Shown: positions 16,979 to 25,478 of the stretch, piece by piece | How the letters are laid out: each line of letters opens with the position of its first letter | How positions within the stretch are numbered: the stretch's first letter is position 1 | Source of the DNA: Bovifimicola ammoniilytica | GTDB lineage: Bacteria; Bacillota; Clostridia; Lachnospirales; Lachnospiraceae | Length of the DNA stretch: 64,000 bases | Direction: 5' to 3' | NCBI RefSeq assembly: GCF_025567085.1 | Contig: NZ_JAOQJN010000002.1 | Location: 1-64,000, forward strand | Made by a program: the position numbers and the translations under genes | Notes under the pieces: generated by a model | What the model saw: the letters and a program-made list of their open reading frames with translations, nothing else | Told to the model about the DNA's origin: nothing | Databases searched by the model: none

Positions 16979-18277
16979 ATGAATTATTTAGAAATTGAAA
17001 AAGTAATAGGAAGAGAGATATTAGATTCGCGTGGAAATCCAACAGTAGAAGCTGAAGTAGTATTAGCAGACGGAACAGTTGGAAGAGGAGCAGCACCAAG
17101 TGGAGCTTCTACAGGCGAATTTGAAGCACTTGAACTTCGCGACGGAGTGAAAGATAGATATTTAGGAAAAGGTGTTGAAAAAGCAGTAGAAAATATCAAC
17201 ACAATTATTAATGATACATTAGCTGGAATGGATGCATCTGACATTTATGCAGTAGACAAAGCTATGATAGATGCAGACGGAACAAAGGACAAGTCTAAAT
17301 TAGGAGCAAATGCAATTCTTGCAGTATCTATCGCATGTGCAAGAGCAGCATCAATATCACTTGATATTCCTCTTTATCGTTTCCTTGGTGGCATCAGTGG
17401 TAACAGGTTGCCGGTTCCTATGATGAATATTATTAATGGCGGATGTCATGCATTATCATCAGGATTAGATGTTCAGGAATTTATGATTATGCCTGTTGGT
17501 GCACCATCATTCAAAGAATGCTTAAGATGGTGTTCGGAAGTATTCCATGCACTTGCATCTATTCTTAAAGAAAGAGGACTTGCTACATCAGTTGGTGATG
17601 AGGGTGGTTTCGCTCCGGCATTAAAATCTGATGAAGAAGCAATCGAAACAATCTTAGAGGCTGTTAAGAAAGCAGGTTATGAACCTGAGAAAGACTTTAT
17701 GATTGCTATGGATGCAGCATCCTCAGAATGGAAAACAGGAAAGAAAGGCGAATACAAATTACCTAAAGCCGGAACAGTATTCACATCTGACGATTTAATT
17801 GAACATTGGAAGAATCTTGTTGAGAAATATCCAATCATCTCAATTGAAGATGCATTAGATGAAGAAGACTGGGAAGGATGGCAGAAGCTTACAAAAGAAC
17901 TTGGAGACAAAGTTCAGTTAGTAGGTGATGACTTATTCGTTACAAATACAGAGAGATTATCTAAGGGTATCAAACTTGGTTGTGGTAACTCTATATTAAT
18001 CAAATTAAATCAGATTGGTTCAATCTCAGAAACACTTGAAGCCATTAAGATGGCACATAAGGCAGGTTATACAGCTATAAGCTCACACCGTTCAGGTGAA
18101 ACAGCAGATACAACAATTGCTGATTTAGCAGTTGCCCTTAACACATGCCAGATTAAGACAGGTGCGCCAAGCCGTTCAGAACGTGTAGCTAAGTACAACC
18201 AGTTACTCAGAATCGAAGAAGAATTAGGCGATAGCGCGGTTTATCCTGGAATCAACGCATTCAATGTTGTTAAATAA
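16979..18277 (+). CDS. eno: Enolase
   Basis: 432 residues, the normal length. Converts 2-phosphoglycerate to phosphoenolpyruvate in glycolysis, with magnesium, in the cytoplasm. The SGAST substrate loop near residue 40, GDEGGFAP (general acid region), the metal-binding acidic residues (AMDAASSE, SIEDALDE, VGDDLFVTN) and the signature ILIKLNQIGSISETLEAI are all present. The start has AAGGAG 10 bases upstream. It is a single-gene transcript with its own promoter, operator-like dyad, folded leader and terminator, suggesting control beyond constitutive expression. Confidence 0.98.
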   Translation: MNYLEIEKVIGREILDSRGNPTVEAEVVLADGTVGRGAAPSGASTGEFEALELRDGVKDRYLGKGVEKAVENINTIINDTLAGMDASDIYAVDKAMIDADGTKDKSKLGANAILAVSIACARAASISLDIPLYRFLGGISGNRLPVPMMNIINGGCHALSSGLDVQEFMIMPVGAPSFKECLRWCSEVFHALASILKERGLATSVGDEGGFAPALKSDEEAIETILEAVKKAGYEPEKDFMIAMDAASSEWKTGKKGEYKLPKAGTVFTSDDLIEHWKNLVEKYPIISIEDALDEEDWEGWQKLTKELGDKVQLVGDDLFVTNTERLSKGIKLGCGNSILIKLNQIGSISETLEAIKMAHKAGYTAISSHRSGETADTTIADLAVALNTCQIKTGAPSRSERVAKYNQLLRIEEELGDSAVYPGINAFNVVK

Positions 18278-18313
18278 TAATATAAAATATATATAGTAAA
18301 GCAATAATAAAGC

Positions 18314-18352
18314 AATAAAGACCAGCTGGAATTACACCAACTGGTCTTTATT
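18314..18352. terminator. Terminator after eno, possibly bidirectional
   Basis: AATAAAGACCAG (18314-18325) pairs with CTGGTCTTTATT (18341-18352); inner TGG/CCA extends the stem. Confidence 0.8.
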
Positions 18353-18702
18353 ATTTACCAGGAAATTCCTGTTGAAATACACATTATATAATATTAGCAA
18401 CCAAAACAATTACGGATATAGTTCCATAAATCGCTACAGTTTGAAATAAACTTAAAACACATTTTAATATCCTCCTTTATTTTTTATTGAATACTTTTAT
18501 TTGTCTTAGCTAATGACAAATGAATCGTAACAATTTTGTAACATATTTGCAATATGATAGTATTGGAAGATAAGTCAGCAACTGGAAAATGATATATCTG
18601 TCTTAATCGTAAAAAAAATTTAATAGATTAATTGCATTGTCTATGATATAATCAACAGATAAGCAGATTGTGGATATTTTTGTGAAAGGAATATGGAAGA
18701 TA
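18353..18702. other. Intergenic region after eno
   Basis: Holds the palindrome CAGGAAATTCCTG (18359-18371), which with the following GTTGAAAT resembles the hairpin after htrA (53063-53081), and the possible minus-strand micro-ORF. The rest is AT-rich with no recognised site. Confidence 0.4.
18394..18462 (-). CDS. Possible micro-ORF on the minus strand, 22 codons
   Basis: The minus strand has a near-consensus ribosome site AAAGGAGG (18471-18478), 8 bases before an ATG at 18462. The frame encodes a 22-residue peptide starting MCFKFISNC. The next frame over the same bases reads as a hydrophobic peptide (VAIYGTISVIVLVANII) but lacks a start codon. The eno terminator lies downstream in this orientation. 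It could be a small membrane or toxin peptide with an indel, or chance. Confidence 0.3.
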   Translation of the reverse strand: MCFKFISNCSDLWNYIRNCFGC

Positions 18703-19155
18703 ATGCTTAACGAAGAAAAGATAAGACTTATGACGAAGTTAGCAATATATGAACAGGGAGAGGGCAAGGAATCAATTAAGAGCAACAAGTATTATAAGAA
18801 AGATTATGTTGGACTTAAAATGATTAATACAGCCATAACCATAACATTGGCATTTATGTTGTGCCTGATATTGTGGGTAATATATAAGGTGGATTTTTTT
18901 GCGAAGAACATAGTATCTATGAATTTATTTACACTTGGTAAGAAGATTCTTATTATATATGTTATAACATTTATTATATATATGCTTATTTCGTATGTGG
19001 TTTATTCTATAAAATACCTGAAGATGCATGATATGAATGTAGAATATTCAGAGAATTTAAAAGAATTATATATGGTTTACAAAAGAGAAGAAAAGAGTAA
19101 AAGCGAAACAAAATTAGGAGGAACAGACTCTGATGACAAAACTTTTGGTTTTTAA
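18703..19155 (+). CDS. Small membrane protein, unknown function
   Basis: 150 residues from ATG 18703; a GTG at 18670 is an alternative start, and neither has a strong ribosome site. Two membrane spans (about residues 41-63 and 82-106) with a charged N-terminal half (MTKLAIYEQGEGKESI) and a hydrophilic C-terminal tail, both expected in the cytoplasm. The next gene overlaps it by 23 bases. The position upstream of cdaA suggests a conserved local operon, but no domain was recognised. Confidence 0.65.
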   Translation: MLNEEKIRLMTKLAIYEQGEGKESIKSNKYYKKDYVGLKMINTAITITLAFMLCLILWVIYKVDFFAKNIVSMNLFTLGKKILIIYVITFIIYMLISYVVYSIKYLKMHDMNVEYSENLKELYMVYKREEKSKSETKLGGTDSDDKTFGF

Positions 19156-20068
19156 GGAAAAAATAAGAAAATTATATAGTTCACATTCAACGTATATATT
19201 GCCGGTTATAAGATTTGTATTGGCACTTACATATGTCTTGATGATTAATAATTATTTAGGTATTGGCGGGATACTAAATAACTCTGTGTTAGCTATAATT
19301 ATAGCAGCTTGTTGTTCGTTGTTGCCAGTCAATGTAATAGTGTTTTTAATGTCATTACTGTTGATAGTGAATATATATAGAATAGCAGCAGAGATGGCAT
19401 TAGTTGCATTAGTTATATACCTTATAATGTATATTGCTTATTTCAGATTTTCGGTTAGATATGGTTATGTATTACTCGTTATGCCAATAGTATTTTTATT
19501 AAGAATACCATATTTAATGCCACTTGTTATAGGAGTTGGATTATCTATGACAGCGATTGTACCTATGGTATTTGGTACAATAATATTTTTCATAATGAAA
19601 TATGCAGGAAGTGAGGTTATAGCCGATGGAAGCAAGGCTTCAGGTGTAGATAAGGCAAGTTCATTTTTAAGAAATGTATTAGCTAATAAGGAAATGTTTG
19701 CTATAATTCTTGCATTTGTATTAGCAGCGCTTGTTGTATATGGGATTAAACGTTTATCTATAGACCATTCAATGCAGATAGGCATAATTGTTGGCGGAAT
19801 TTTAGAATTAATTATAATTGTATGTGCAACATATATATTTGATATTGATGGTATATATCCTATATGGATGGTAGCTGTAATGGGGCTTCTGGCAATAGGA
19901 ATATCCTATATATTACAGTACTTTGTACTTGCAGTAGATTATTCGGGAACAGAGTATATACAATTTGAAGATGACGATTATTACTATTATGTCAAGGCAG
20001 TACCTAAGATAAAAGTTACAGCATCAGATGTACAGGTAAAGCGTATAAATGTTAAGAAGATGAAATAA
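19133..20068 (+). CDS. Polytopic membrane protein, unknown function
   Basis: 311 residues with about eight or nine membrane spans covering most of residues 20-275, followed by a cytoplasmic or outer tail with an acidic-tyrosine run (FEDDDYYYYVKAV). A loop near 160-175 is hydrophilic. The start has AGGAGG within the end of the preceding gene. No transporter signature was recognised. It overlaps the upstream membrane-protein gene and stands 121 bases before cdaA, so a link with envelope or c-di-AMP physiology is possible but unproven. Confidence 0.65.
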   Translation: MTKLLVFKEKIRKLYSSHSTYILPVIRFVLALTYVLMINNYLGIGGILNNSVLAIIIAACCSLLPVNVIVFLMSLLLIVNIYRIAAEMALVALVIYLIMYIAYFRFSVRYGYVLLVMPIVFLLRIPYLMPLVIGVGLSMTAIVPMVFGTIIFFIMKYAGSEVIADGSKASGVDKASSFLRNVLANKEMFAIILAFVLAALVVYGIKRLSIDHSMQIGIIVGGILELIIIVCATYIFDIDGIYPIWMVAVMGLLAIGISYILQYFVLAVDYSGTEYIQFEDDDYYYYVKAVPKIKVTASDVQVKRINVKKMK

Positions 20069-20189
20069 TCAAAGGAATAAAATAATCTGAAAAATAAGAT
20101 AATTAGAAAATAATCAGTAATACTTGAAGAAGAAAAATATAAAAAATTAAAGAAAAGAAATAATCGAAGTTTTGTGAGGAAGTGATTAC

Positions 20190-21074
20190 GTGGAAGAAGT
20201 TATCCAGAATGTTGTGTCATTTGTTGAAAGATATATAACGATACCTAAAGTCGGTGTTACCGACATAGTTGAAATAGTAATCATAGCAGCTTTAATATAT
20301 GAGATTATGATATGGATAAAGAATACAAGAGCCTGGACATTATTCAAGGGTATAGTTATTCTTATTGTATTTGTATTATTAGCAGCAATCTTTAATCTTA
20401 ATACAATATTATGGATTGCAGATAAAACATTAAATGTTGGTATTATTGCGGCAATAATTGTATTTCAGCCTGAACTAAGAAGAGCCTTAGAACAGTTAGG
20501 AAGAAAGAATTTTATCAATAATATATTTACATTTGATGATTCGAAGAATACAAATGAGAGATTCAGTGACAGAACGATTACGGAATTAGTAAAAGCTACA
20601 TATGAACTTGCAAAACACAAGACAGGAGCATTAATTGTAATAGAGAAAGAAATCAGTCTTACTGAATATGAGAGAACAGGAATTGCAATAGATTCAGAGA
20701 TAAGTAACCAGCTTTTGATAAACATTTTTGAACATAATACACCACTACATGATGGTGCAGTTATTATAAGGGGAGACAGAATCGTAGCAGCCACATGTTA
20801 TCTGCCATTATCGGATAATATGGAACTTAGCAAAGAACTTGGAACCAGACATAGAGCAGGTGTCGGTGTCAGTGAGACCACAGACAGTTTTACAATTATT
20901 GTTTCAGAGGAGACAGGTAAGGTTTCAGTGGCAGAAGGTGGAAAATTAATTAGAAATGTTGATGGTGAGAATCTTAAGAGCGAGCTTGTTGCATTACAGA
21001 ATAAAACCGTAGATTCAAAGAGATTTAAAATATGGAAGGGAAGAAAACACAATGAAAAAGATATTAACGAATAA
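20190..21074 (+). CDS. cdaA: Diadenylate cyclase CdaA
   Basis: 294 residues, GTG start. Three N-terminal membrane spans (about 24-95) are followed by the DisA_N cyclase domain with the DGA motif (D188-A190 in LHDGAVII) and RHR (R220-R222 in GTRHRAGVG), the ATP-binding and catalytic residues. Makes cyclic di-AMP from two ATP at the membrane, a signal that controls potassium and osmolyte uptake and wall stability. The cdaR start overlaps its end by 23 bases and glmM follows, the classic cdaA-cdaR-glmM arrangement, here with one gene inserted. Confidence 0.97.
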   Translation: MEEVIQNVVSFVERYITIPKVGVTDIVEIVIIAALIYEIMIWIKNTRAWTLFKGIVILIVFVLLAAIFNLNTILWIADKTLNVGIIAAIIVFQPELRRALEQLGRKNFINNIFTFDDSKNTNERFSDRTITELVKATYELAKHKTGALIVIEKEISLTEYERTGIAIDSEISNQLLINIFEHNTPLHDGAVIIRGDRIVAATCYLPLSDNMELSKELGTRHRAGVGVSETTDSFTIIVSEETGKVSVAEGGKLIRNVDGENLKSELVALQNKTVDSKRFKIWKGRKHNEKDINE

Positions 21075-22362
21075 TATTGCATACAAGTTATTATCATTAT
21101 TTTTTGCTGTAATATTCTGGCTCATTGTGGTGAATATCGATGATCCGGAAGTTACAAGAACTATTCAGGGAATACCTGTAACAACATTAGATGAAGAAGT
21201 TATTACCGAGAAGAATCAGGTATATACTATTCTGTCAGGTAAAGAAGTGACAGTAACAATAAAAGGGCCAAGGTCAGAAGTAGATAAAATGAGCAAAGAG
21301 GATTTCGTAGCCGAAGCACCATTTAGTGAGAAATCGAATGTTGATGCGGTACCTATATATGTGAAATTTAGAAATTCTAAGTATGATAAAGACTGTGAAA
21401 TATCGCAGAAGACTATGTCGATGAAGTTAGAGATTGAGAATATAGTAACGAAGACTTATGAGATAGAGATTAATCAGACAAGTGGACTCACGTCTTCATA
21501 TTATCTGGGAAAGGAAAGCATTGAACCGTCATCAGTAACGGTTTCAGCACCGGAATCTGTGATTAACCAGATAAAACATGTGGGTGCAGATGTCGATTTA
21601 TCAAGTCATACCGGAGATTTTACAACACAGCTTAATATAAAGTATTATACAGCGACAGGTACATTAGCAGATATGAAATCTAATGTTAAAACTGATACAG
21701 ATACAGTTAATTATACAGCAAAGGTATATCCGGTGCGTGAAGTGCCACTTAAGTTTGGAACAACAGGTACGGTAGCTGATGGATATGAATTAGTTGAAGT
21801 TACTGGAGAAAAGAATACTCTTAAGATAGCAGGACCTGGAGCAGAACAGATAGAGAGCATAGTTTTTCCAGACGAATTAATTAATATCTCAGGTGCAAGT
21901 TCGGATATTTCAGTTTCGGTAGATGTTTCAGCACAGCTGCCAAGCGGTGTGTTCCTGTGTAGCGAAAATGATTCAACTATGAATGTAACAGCCAAAATAG
22001 AGAAACTTGTTACAAGCACATACAGAATACCAATAAGCGAGATTGATAAGAATAACATTCCAGATGGATATTCGGCAGAAATAGTTCAGTCGAGTATTAA
22101 TATAACATTGTCAGGTTTACAGAAATATCATGATAGTTTTAATGTTAATAATTTAAATGCATATGTGGATTTGAAGAATACTGTAGAGGGAAATAATGAA
22201 GTAATTGTAAAATTCACATTACCTGAAGGATTACGTGTAGTTTCAGAAGTCAGAGTAAATGTTTTAATAACAAAAAATAACAGTAACAATAATGGTGAAA
22301 CAACGACGGCATCTACTGGTAGTACTGAAAATACAAGTAATACCCAAGATATAAGTCAATAA
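21052..22362 (+). CDS. cdaR: CdaR, YbbR-domain regulator of the diadenylate cyclase
   Basis: 436 residues: a short cytoplasmic start, one membrane span (about 10-27), then four YbbR-type repeats outside the cell (about residues 35-415; for instance VDVSAQLPSGVFL), and a Ser/Thr/Asn-rich end. It binds CdaA at the membrane and tunes its activity. The gene overlaps cdaA by 23 bases. A perfect 11-bp hairpin (22373-22401) follows the stop and may lower read-through into the HPr-like gene. Confidence 0.92.
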   Translation: MKKILTNNIAYKLLSLFFAVIFWLIVVNIDDPEVTRTIQGIPVTTLDEEVITEKNQVYTILSGKEVTVTIKGPRSEVDKMSKEDFVAEAPFSEKSNVDAVPIYVKFRNSKYDKDCEISQKTMSMKLEIENIVTKTYEIEINQTSGLTSSYYLGKESIEPSSVTVSAPESVINQIKHVGADVDLSSHTGDFTTQLNIKYYTATGTLADMKSNVKTDTDTVNYTAKVYPVREVPLKFGTTGTVADGYELVEVTGEKNTLKIAGPGAEQIESIVFPDELINISGASSDISVSVDVSAQLPSGVFLCSENDSTMNVTAKIEKLVTSTYRIPISEIDKNNIPDGYSAEIVQSSINITLSGLQKYHDSFNVNNLNAYVDLKNTVEGNNEVIVKFTLPEGLRVVSEVRVNVLITKNNSNNNGETTTASTGSTENTSNTQDISQ

Positions 22363-22372
22363 TAAAAAAGTG

Positions 22373-22401
22373 TAATATGCCTGTATAAAGCAGGCATATT
22401 A
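22373..22401 (+). terminator. Hairpin between cdaR and the HPr-like gene
   Basis: TAATATGCCTG (22373-22383) pairs exactly with CAGGCATATTA (22391-22401), loop TATAAAG. No long T run, so it may be partial or a processing site. Confidence 0.45.
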
Positions 22402-22415
22402 TAACGTAGAAAGGT

Positions 22416-22706
22416 ATGAGAAAAATGGTAAAACAAAAGGTGCGGGTTAAAGTTTTATCAGGAATTCATTTCAGACCGGCAGGCAAAATTACAGAAAAAG
22501 CACTACAATACGAGTCTGCTATTAAAGCGGTCAGGGAAGAGACAGAATCAAATGTTAAAAGCTTTCTGAATCTCCTGGCAGCATGTATAAAGTGTGGAGA
22601 TGAAATAGAGATAAGATGTGAAGGTCCGGATGAGAAAGAAGCACTAGAAGAGATAGTGAAGATGTTTGAAGATACTAATCTTGGAAGGGAAGAAGGTCCG
22701 GGTTAA
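22416..22706 (+). CDS. HPr-family phosphocarrier-like protein
   Basis: 96 residues. The active-site region reads SGIHFRPAGKITEKALQ, keeping the histidine and RPA of GLHARPA but with Phe for the usual Ala. The second motif NVKSFLNLLAACIKCG keeps the serine position that HPr kinase phosphorylates, but its surroundings differ from the standard AKSIMGV. It may therefore be a regulatory relative (like Crh) rather than the main PTS carrier. It stands between cdaR and glmM, not in a PTS operon, which hints at a link between sugar-phosphate status and wall precursor synthesis; that is inference. Confidence 0.85.
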   Translation: MRKMVKQKVRVKVLSGIHFRPAGKITEKALQYESAIKAVREETESNVKSFLNLLAACIKCGDEIEIRCEGPDEKEALEEIVKMFEDTNLGREEGPG

Positions 22707-22822
22707 TGCACATATGAATTTAAAATTTCTTATATAAATAAATTAATATAAGAAACTATTATAATAATAAATTAATTGAGCTGATAACTACAAACAGATG
22801 ATTTATTAAAAATAAAAATATA

Positions 22823-22849
22823 GAAGGAGAGCGTTTTTTAGACGCGAAA
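22823..22849 (+). promoter_or_regulatory. Ribosome site of glmM with a bridging hairpin
   Basis: GAAGGAGA at 22823-22830 is too far from ATG 22856 (25 bases), but GCGT (22831-22834) can pair with ACGC (22842-22845), looping out the distance and leaving 10 bases. TTG at 22850 is an alternative start. Confidence 0.35.
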
Positions 22850-22855
22850 TTGAAA

Positions 22856-24193
22856 ATGGGAAAATATTTTGGAACTGATGGATTCAGAGGCGAGGCAAAT
22901 GTAGATTTAACAGTTGAACATGCTTTCAAGGTAGGAAGATATTTAGGCTGGTACTATTCAAAGGAACATAAAGCAAAAGTTGTAATAGGTAAAGATACAA
23001 GAAGAAGCAGCTATATGTTCGAGTACGCACTTGTAGCAGGACTTACTGCATCAGGTGCAGATGTGTATCTTTTACACGTAACTACTACACCTAGTGTATC
23101 GTATGTAGTAAGAACGGATGGCTTTGATTTAGGAATAATGATTTCAGCAAGTCATAATCCATATTATGATAATGGTATTAAGGTAATAAATGCACAGGGT
23201 AAGAAATTAGAAGCAGAAGTAGAAGAAAAAGTAGAAGAATATATAGATGGTAAAGCCGGTGAGATTCCATTTGCAAAGAGAGAGAATATTGGTAAAACAG
23301 TAGATTATGCAATAGGAAGAAACAGATATATAGGATATCTTATTTCAATAGCAACACGCTCATTTAAGGATAAGAGAGTTGGACTTGACTGTTCTAACGG
23401 AAGTGCATCAGCAATTGCAAAGAACGTATTTGATGCATTAGGTGCTAAGACATATGTTATTAATAATGAACCTGATGGAACTAATATTAACAGAGAATGT
23501 GGTTCGACACATATAGAATATTTACAGAAGTTTGTTAAAGATAATAACTTAGATGTCGGATTTGCTTATGATGGAGATGCAGACAGATGTATCGCTGTTG
23601 ATGAGAACGGCGAGGTTGTAGATGGCGATAACATCTTATATGTATGTGGTGTGTACATGAAACATCATGGACAGTTAGAAAATGATACAATTGTTACGAC
23701 CGTAATGTCTAATATAGGTCTCTATAAAGCACTTGACAAAGAAGGTATCAAATATGAAAAGACAGCAGTAGGAGACAAATATGTATGCGAGAATATGATG
23801 CAGAATGGGCATTGCCTGGGTGGTGAACAGTCAGGACATATAATATTTAGTAAACACGCTACAACCGGAGACGGAATACTTACATCATTAAAGATTATGG
23901 AGGCAATGTTAGAGAATAAGAACACACTTGGTAATCTTAGAAAAAATCTTAAGATTTATCCACAACTTTTGGTAAATGTTAAAGTTAAGGATAAAAACGA
24001 AGTAATGAATAATGCTGAACTGAATCAGTTGTCGGACAAAGTTTCGGAAGAACTTGGTAATCAGGGAAGACTGTTATTACGCCAGAGCGGAACAGAACCT
24101 TTAGTAAGAGTTATGGTTGAAGCTGAAACAGATGAAATTTGCAAAAAATATGTAGATATGGTTGTGGATAAGATTAATCAGATTAGCAAGTAA
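22856..24193 (+). CDS. glmM: Phosphoglucosamine mutase
   Basis: 445 residues from ATG 22856. Converts glucosamine-6-phosphate to glucosamine-1-phosphate for UDP-GlcNAc and hence peptidoglycan. GKYFGTDGFRG at the start, the phosphoserine loop ISASHNP (S99), the metal loop YDGDADRC and the phosphate-binding RQSGTEPLVRVM near the end are all present. It is the usual partner of cdaA-cdaR; CdaA and GlmM are known to interact in other Bacillota. The ribosome site is separated from the start by a small hairpin. Confidence 0.96.
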   Translation: MGKYFGTDGFRGEANVDLTVEHAFKVGRYLGWYYSKEHKAKVVIGKDTRRSSYMFEYALVAGLTASGADVYLLHVTTTPSVSYVVRTDGFDLGIMISASHNPYYDNGIKVINAQGKKLEAEVEEKVEEYIDGKAGEIPFAKRENIGKTVDYAIGRNRYIGYLISIATRSFKDKRVGLDCSNGSASAIAKNVFDALGAKTYVINNEPDGTNINRECGSTHIEYLQKFVKDNNLDVGFAYDGDADRCIAVDENGEVVDGDNILYVCGVYMKHHGQLENDTIVTTVMSNIGLYKALDKEGIKYEKTAVGDKYVCENMMQNGHCLGGEQSGHIIFSKHATTGDGILTSLKIMEAMLENKNTLGNLRKNLKIYPQLLVNVKVKDKNEVMNNAELNQLSDKVSEELGNQGRLLLRQSGTEPLVRVMVEAETDEICKKYVDMVVDKINQISK

Positions 24194-24288
24194 GATAAAC
24201 TAAGTAAGCAGATAAGAATAAGTCAAATTAACAAATAACATTAATTAGATTATTAAGCAGAATAACATAAATCAGATTAGCAGGTAAG
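24176..24288 (+). repeat. Degenerate direct repeats at the 3' end of glmM
   Basis: AATCAGATTAGCAAGTAAG (24176-24194, the end of glmM) recurs as AATCAGATTAGCAGGTAAG (24270-24288), with related pieces such as AAGCAGATAAG between. Probably old slippage or duplication. Confidence 0.5.
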
Positions 24289-24299
24289 GAAAAGAAAAT

Positions 24300-25214
24300 A
24301 TGAAAAATAAAGATTTGTGTACTGTTGATGTGATAATACCAACATATAAACCAGATAAAAGGATATATAAGATAATTGAAAAATTAAATATTCAGCATCA
24401 TAAAGTAAATAAAATTATTATTATGAATACTCAGACAGAAAAGCAATATATAGATGATAATATGATATCTGAGAAATATAGTAATGTAGAAGTATATAAT
24501 GTGCCTAAGAAAGAATTTAATCATGGATTAACAAGAAATCTTGGAGTATCACATTCACAGGCAGATTATATAATATTTATGACACAGGATGCGATGCCTA
24601 TGGACAAATATCTTATAGATGAACTCATAAGACCGTTTTCAGATGAAGATGTATATGTCACATATGCAAGACAGTTACCAAATAAGAATTGTAAGTATGT
24701 TGAGAAATATATAAGAAGCTTTAATTATCCGGATAAAGATATCGCAAAAAATAAAGAAGACATAGAGACTATGGGCGTTAAAGCATTTTTCTGTTCAGAT
24801 GTATGTGCGGCATATTCGAGAAAACATTTTATTGAACTTGGAGAATTCGTTGAGACAGATTTTAATGAAGATACTTATTTTGCATATAAAGTATTAATGA
24901 ATGATAAAAAGGTGTATTATGCTTCATGTGCGAGAGTATTGCATTCCCACAATTACACATATAGGGAACAGTTTAAGAGAAATTATGCGATAGGAAAGTC
25001 GCAGAAAGAATTCGCCTATGTATTTGAAAATGTCAAATCAGAATCCGAAGGAATAAGAATGGTTAAAAGTGCAATGAGTCATATACTCCGTCATGGTAAA
25101 TGGTATATGATTCCTGATTTAATAATAAGTTCAGGGTTTAAATTATTAGGTTACAGAATGGGTAAGGCATTTGGAACCAAGAGTTCTGAGACTGTTAATG
25201 AAAATAATGAGTGA
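24300..25214 (+). CDS. Family 2 glycosyltransferase, rhamnosyltransferase-like
   Basis: 304 residues. The GT-A fold opens with VDVIIPTYKPDKRI; the nucleotide and metal loop is FMTQDAMP (DXD-like) near residue 98; EFNHGLTRNLGVSHSQADYI is the acceptor-side motif common in rhamnosyltransferases. The C-terminal part (RHGKWYMIPDLIISSGFKLL) is amphipathic, likely at the membrane. The ribosome site is modest (AAGGAAAAG). It stands apart from the main polysaccharide cluster by leuA but is probably part of the same surface-glycan pathway. The acceptor is unknown. Confidence 0.85.
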   Translation: MKNKDLCTVDVIIPTYKPDKRIYKIIEKLNIQHHKVNKIIIMNTQTEKQYIDDNMISEKYSNVEVYNVPKKEFNHGLTRNLGVSHSQADYIIFMTQDAMPMDKYLIDELIRPFSDEDVYVTYARQLPNKNCKYVEKYIRSFNYPDKDIAKNKEDIETMGVKAFFCSDVCAAYSRKHFIELGEFVETDFNEDTYFAYKVLMNDKKVYYASCARVLHSHNYTYREQFKRNYAIGKSQKEFAYVFENVKSESEGIRMVKSAMSHILRHGKWYMIPDLIISSGFKLLGYRMGKAFGTKSSETVNENNE

Positions 25215-25233
25215 TTAAGTTAAAGGGAAATAC

Positions 25234-25262
25234 TTGTATTGACGAAAAGTTAGTGTTATAAT
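25234..25262 (+). promoter_or_regulatory. Promoter of leuA
   Basis: TTGTAT (25234-25239), 17-base spacer, TATAAT (25257-25262). An overlapping TTGACG at 25239 would have too short a spacer. Confidence 0.6.
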
Positions 25263-25325
25263 CTTTCGAAAGTGTTAACATTAATCGAGAATTGTAACAC
25301 ACTAATATTTATAAAATAAAAAGGA

Positions 25326-25430
25326 ATGATGTTAAATGGGACTAATAAGTATGAAAAAGTAAAAATTATTATCTTGAAAAAATACAGTGTGATTTATCGA
25401 CTATCGACTCTGAAACTGACTAAAGAATGA
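25326..25430 (+). CDS. Possible leader peptide of leuA (34 codons)
   Basis: An open frame from ATG 25326 (or 25329), just after AAAAAGGA, encodes a peptide rich in Ile, Leu and Val, with KIIILKKYSVIYRLSTLKL. Near its end Leu is read by CTA, CTG and CTG, codons little used elsewhere in this AT-rich window. The segment TCTGAA-ACTG after them can pair with CAG-A-TTCAGA (about 25450-25460), just before the leuA ribosome site. This is the layout of leucine-dependent attenuation; the close start spacing weakens the case. Confidence 0.35.
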   Translation: MMLNGTNKYEKVKIIILKKYSVIYRLSTLKLTKE

Positions 25431-25478
25431 ATATATAGAAAATTTTATGCAGATTCAGAATGGAAAGGAAATAAAAAT

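Noticed and set aside
25263..25478. T-box element before leuA
   Set aside because: No T-box consensus (TGGNACCGCG-like) or terminator/antiterminator pair was seen.
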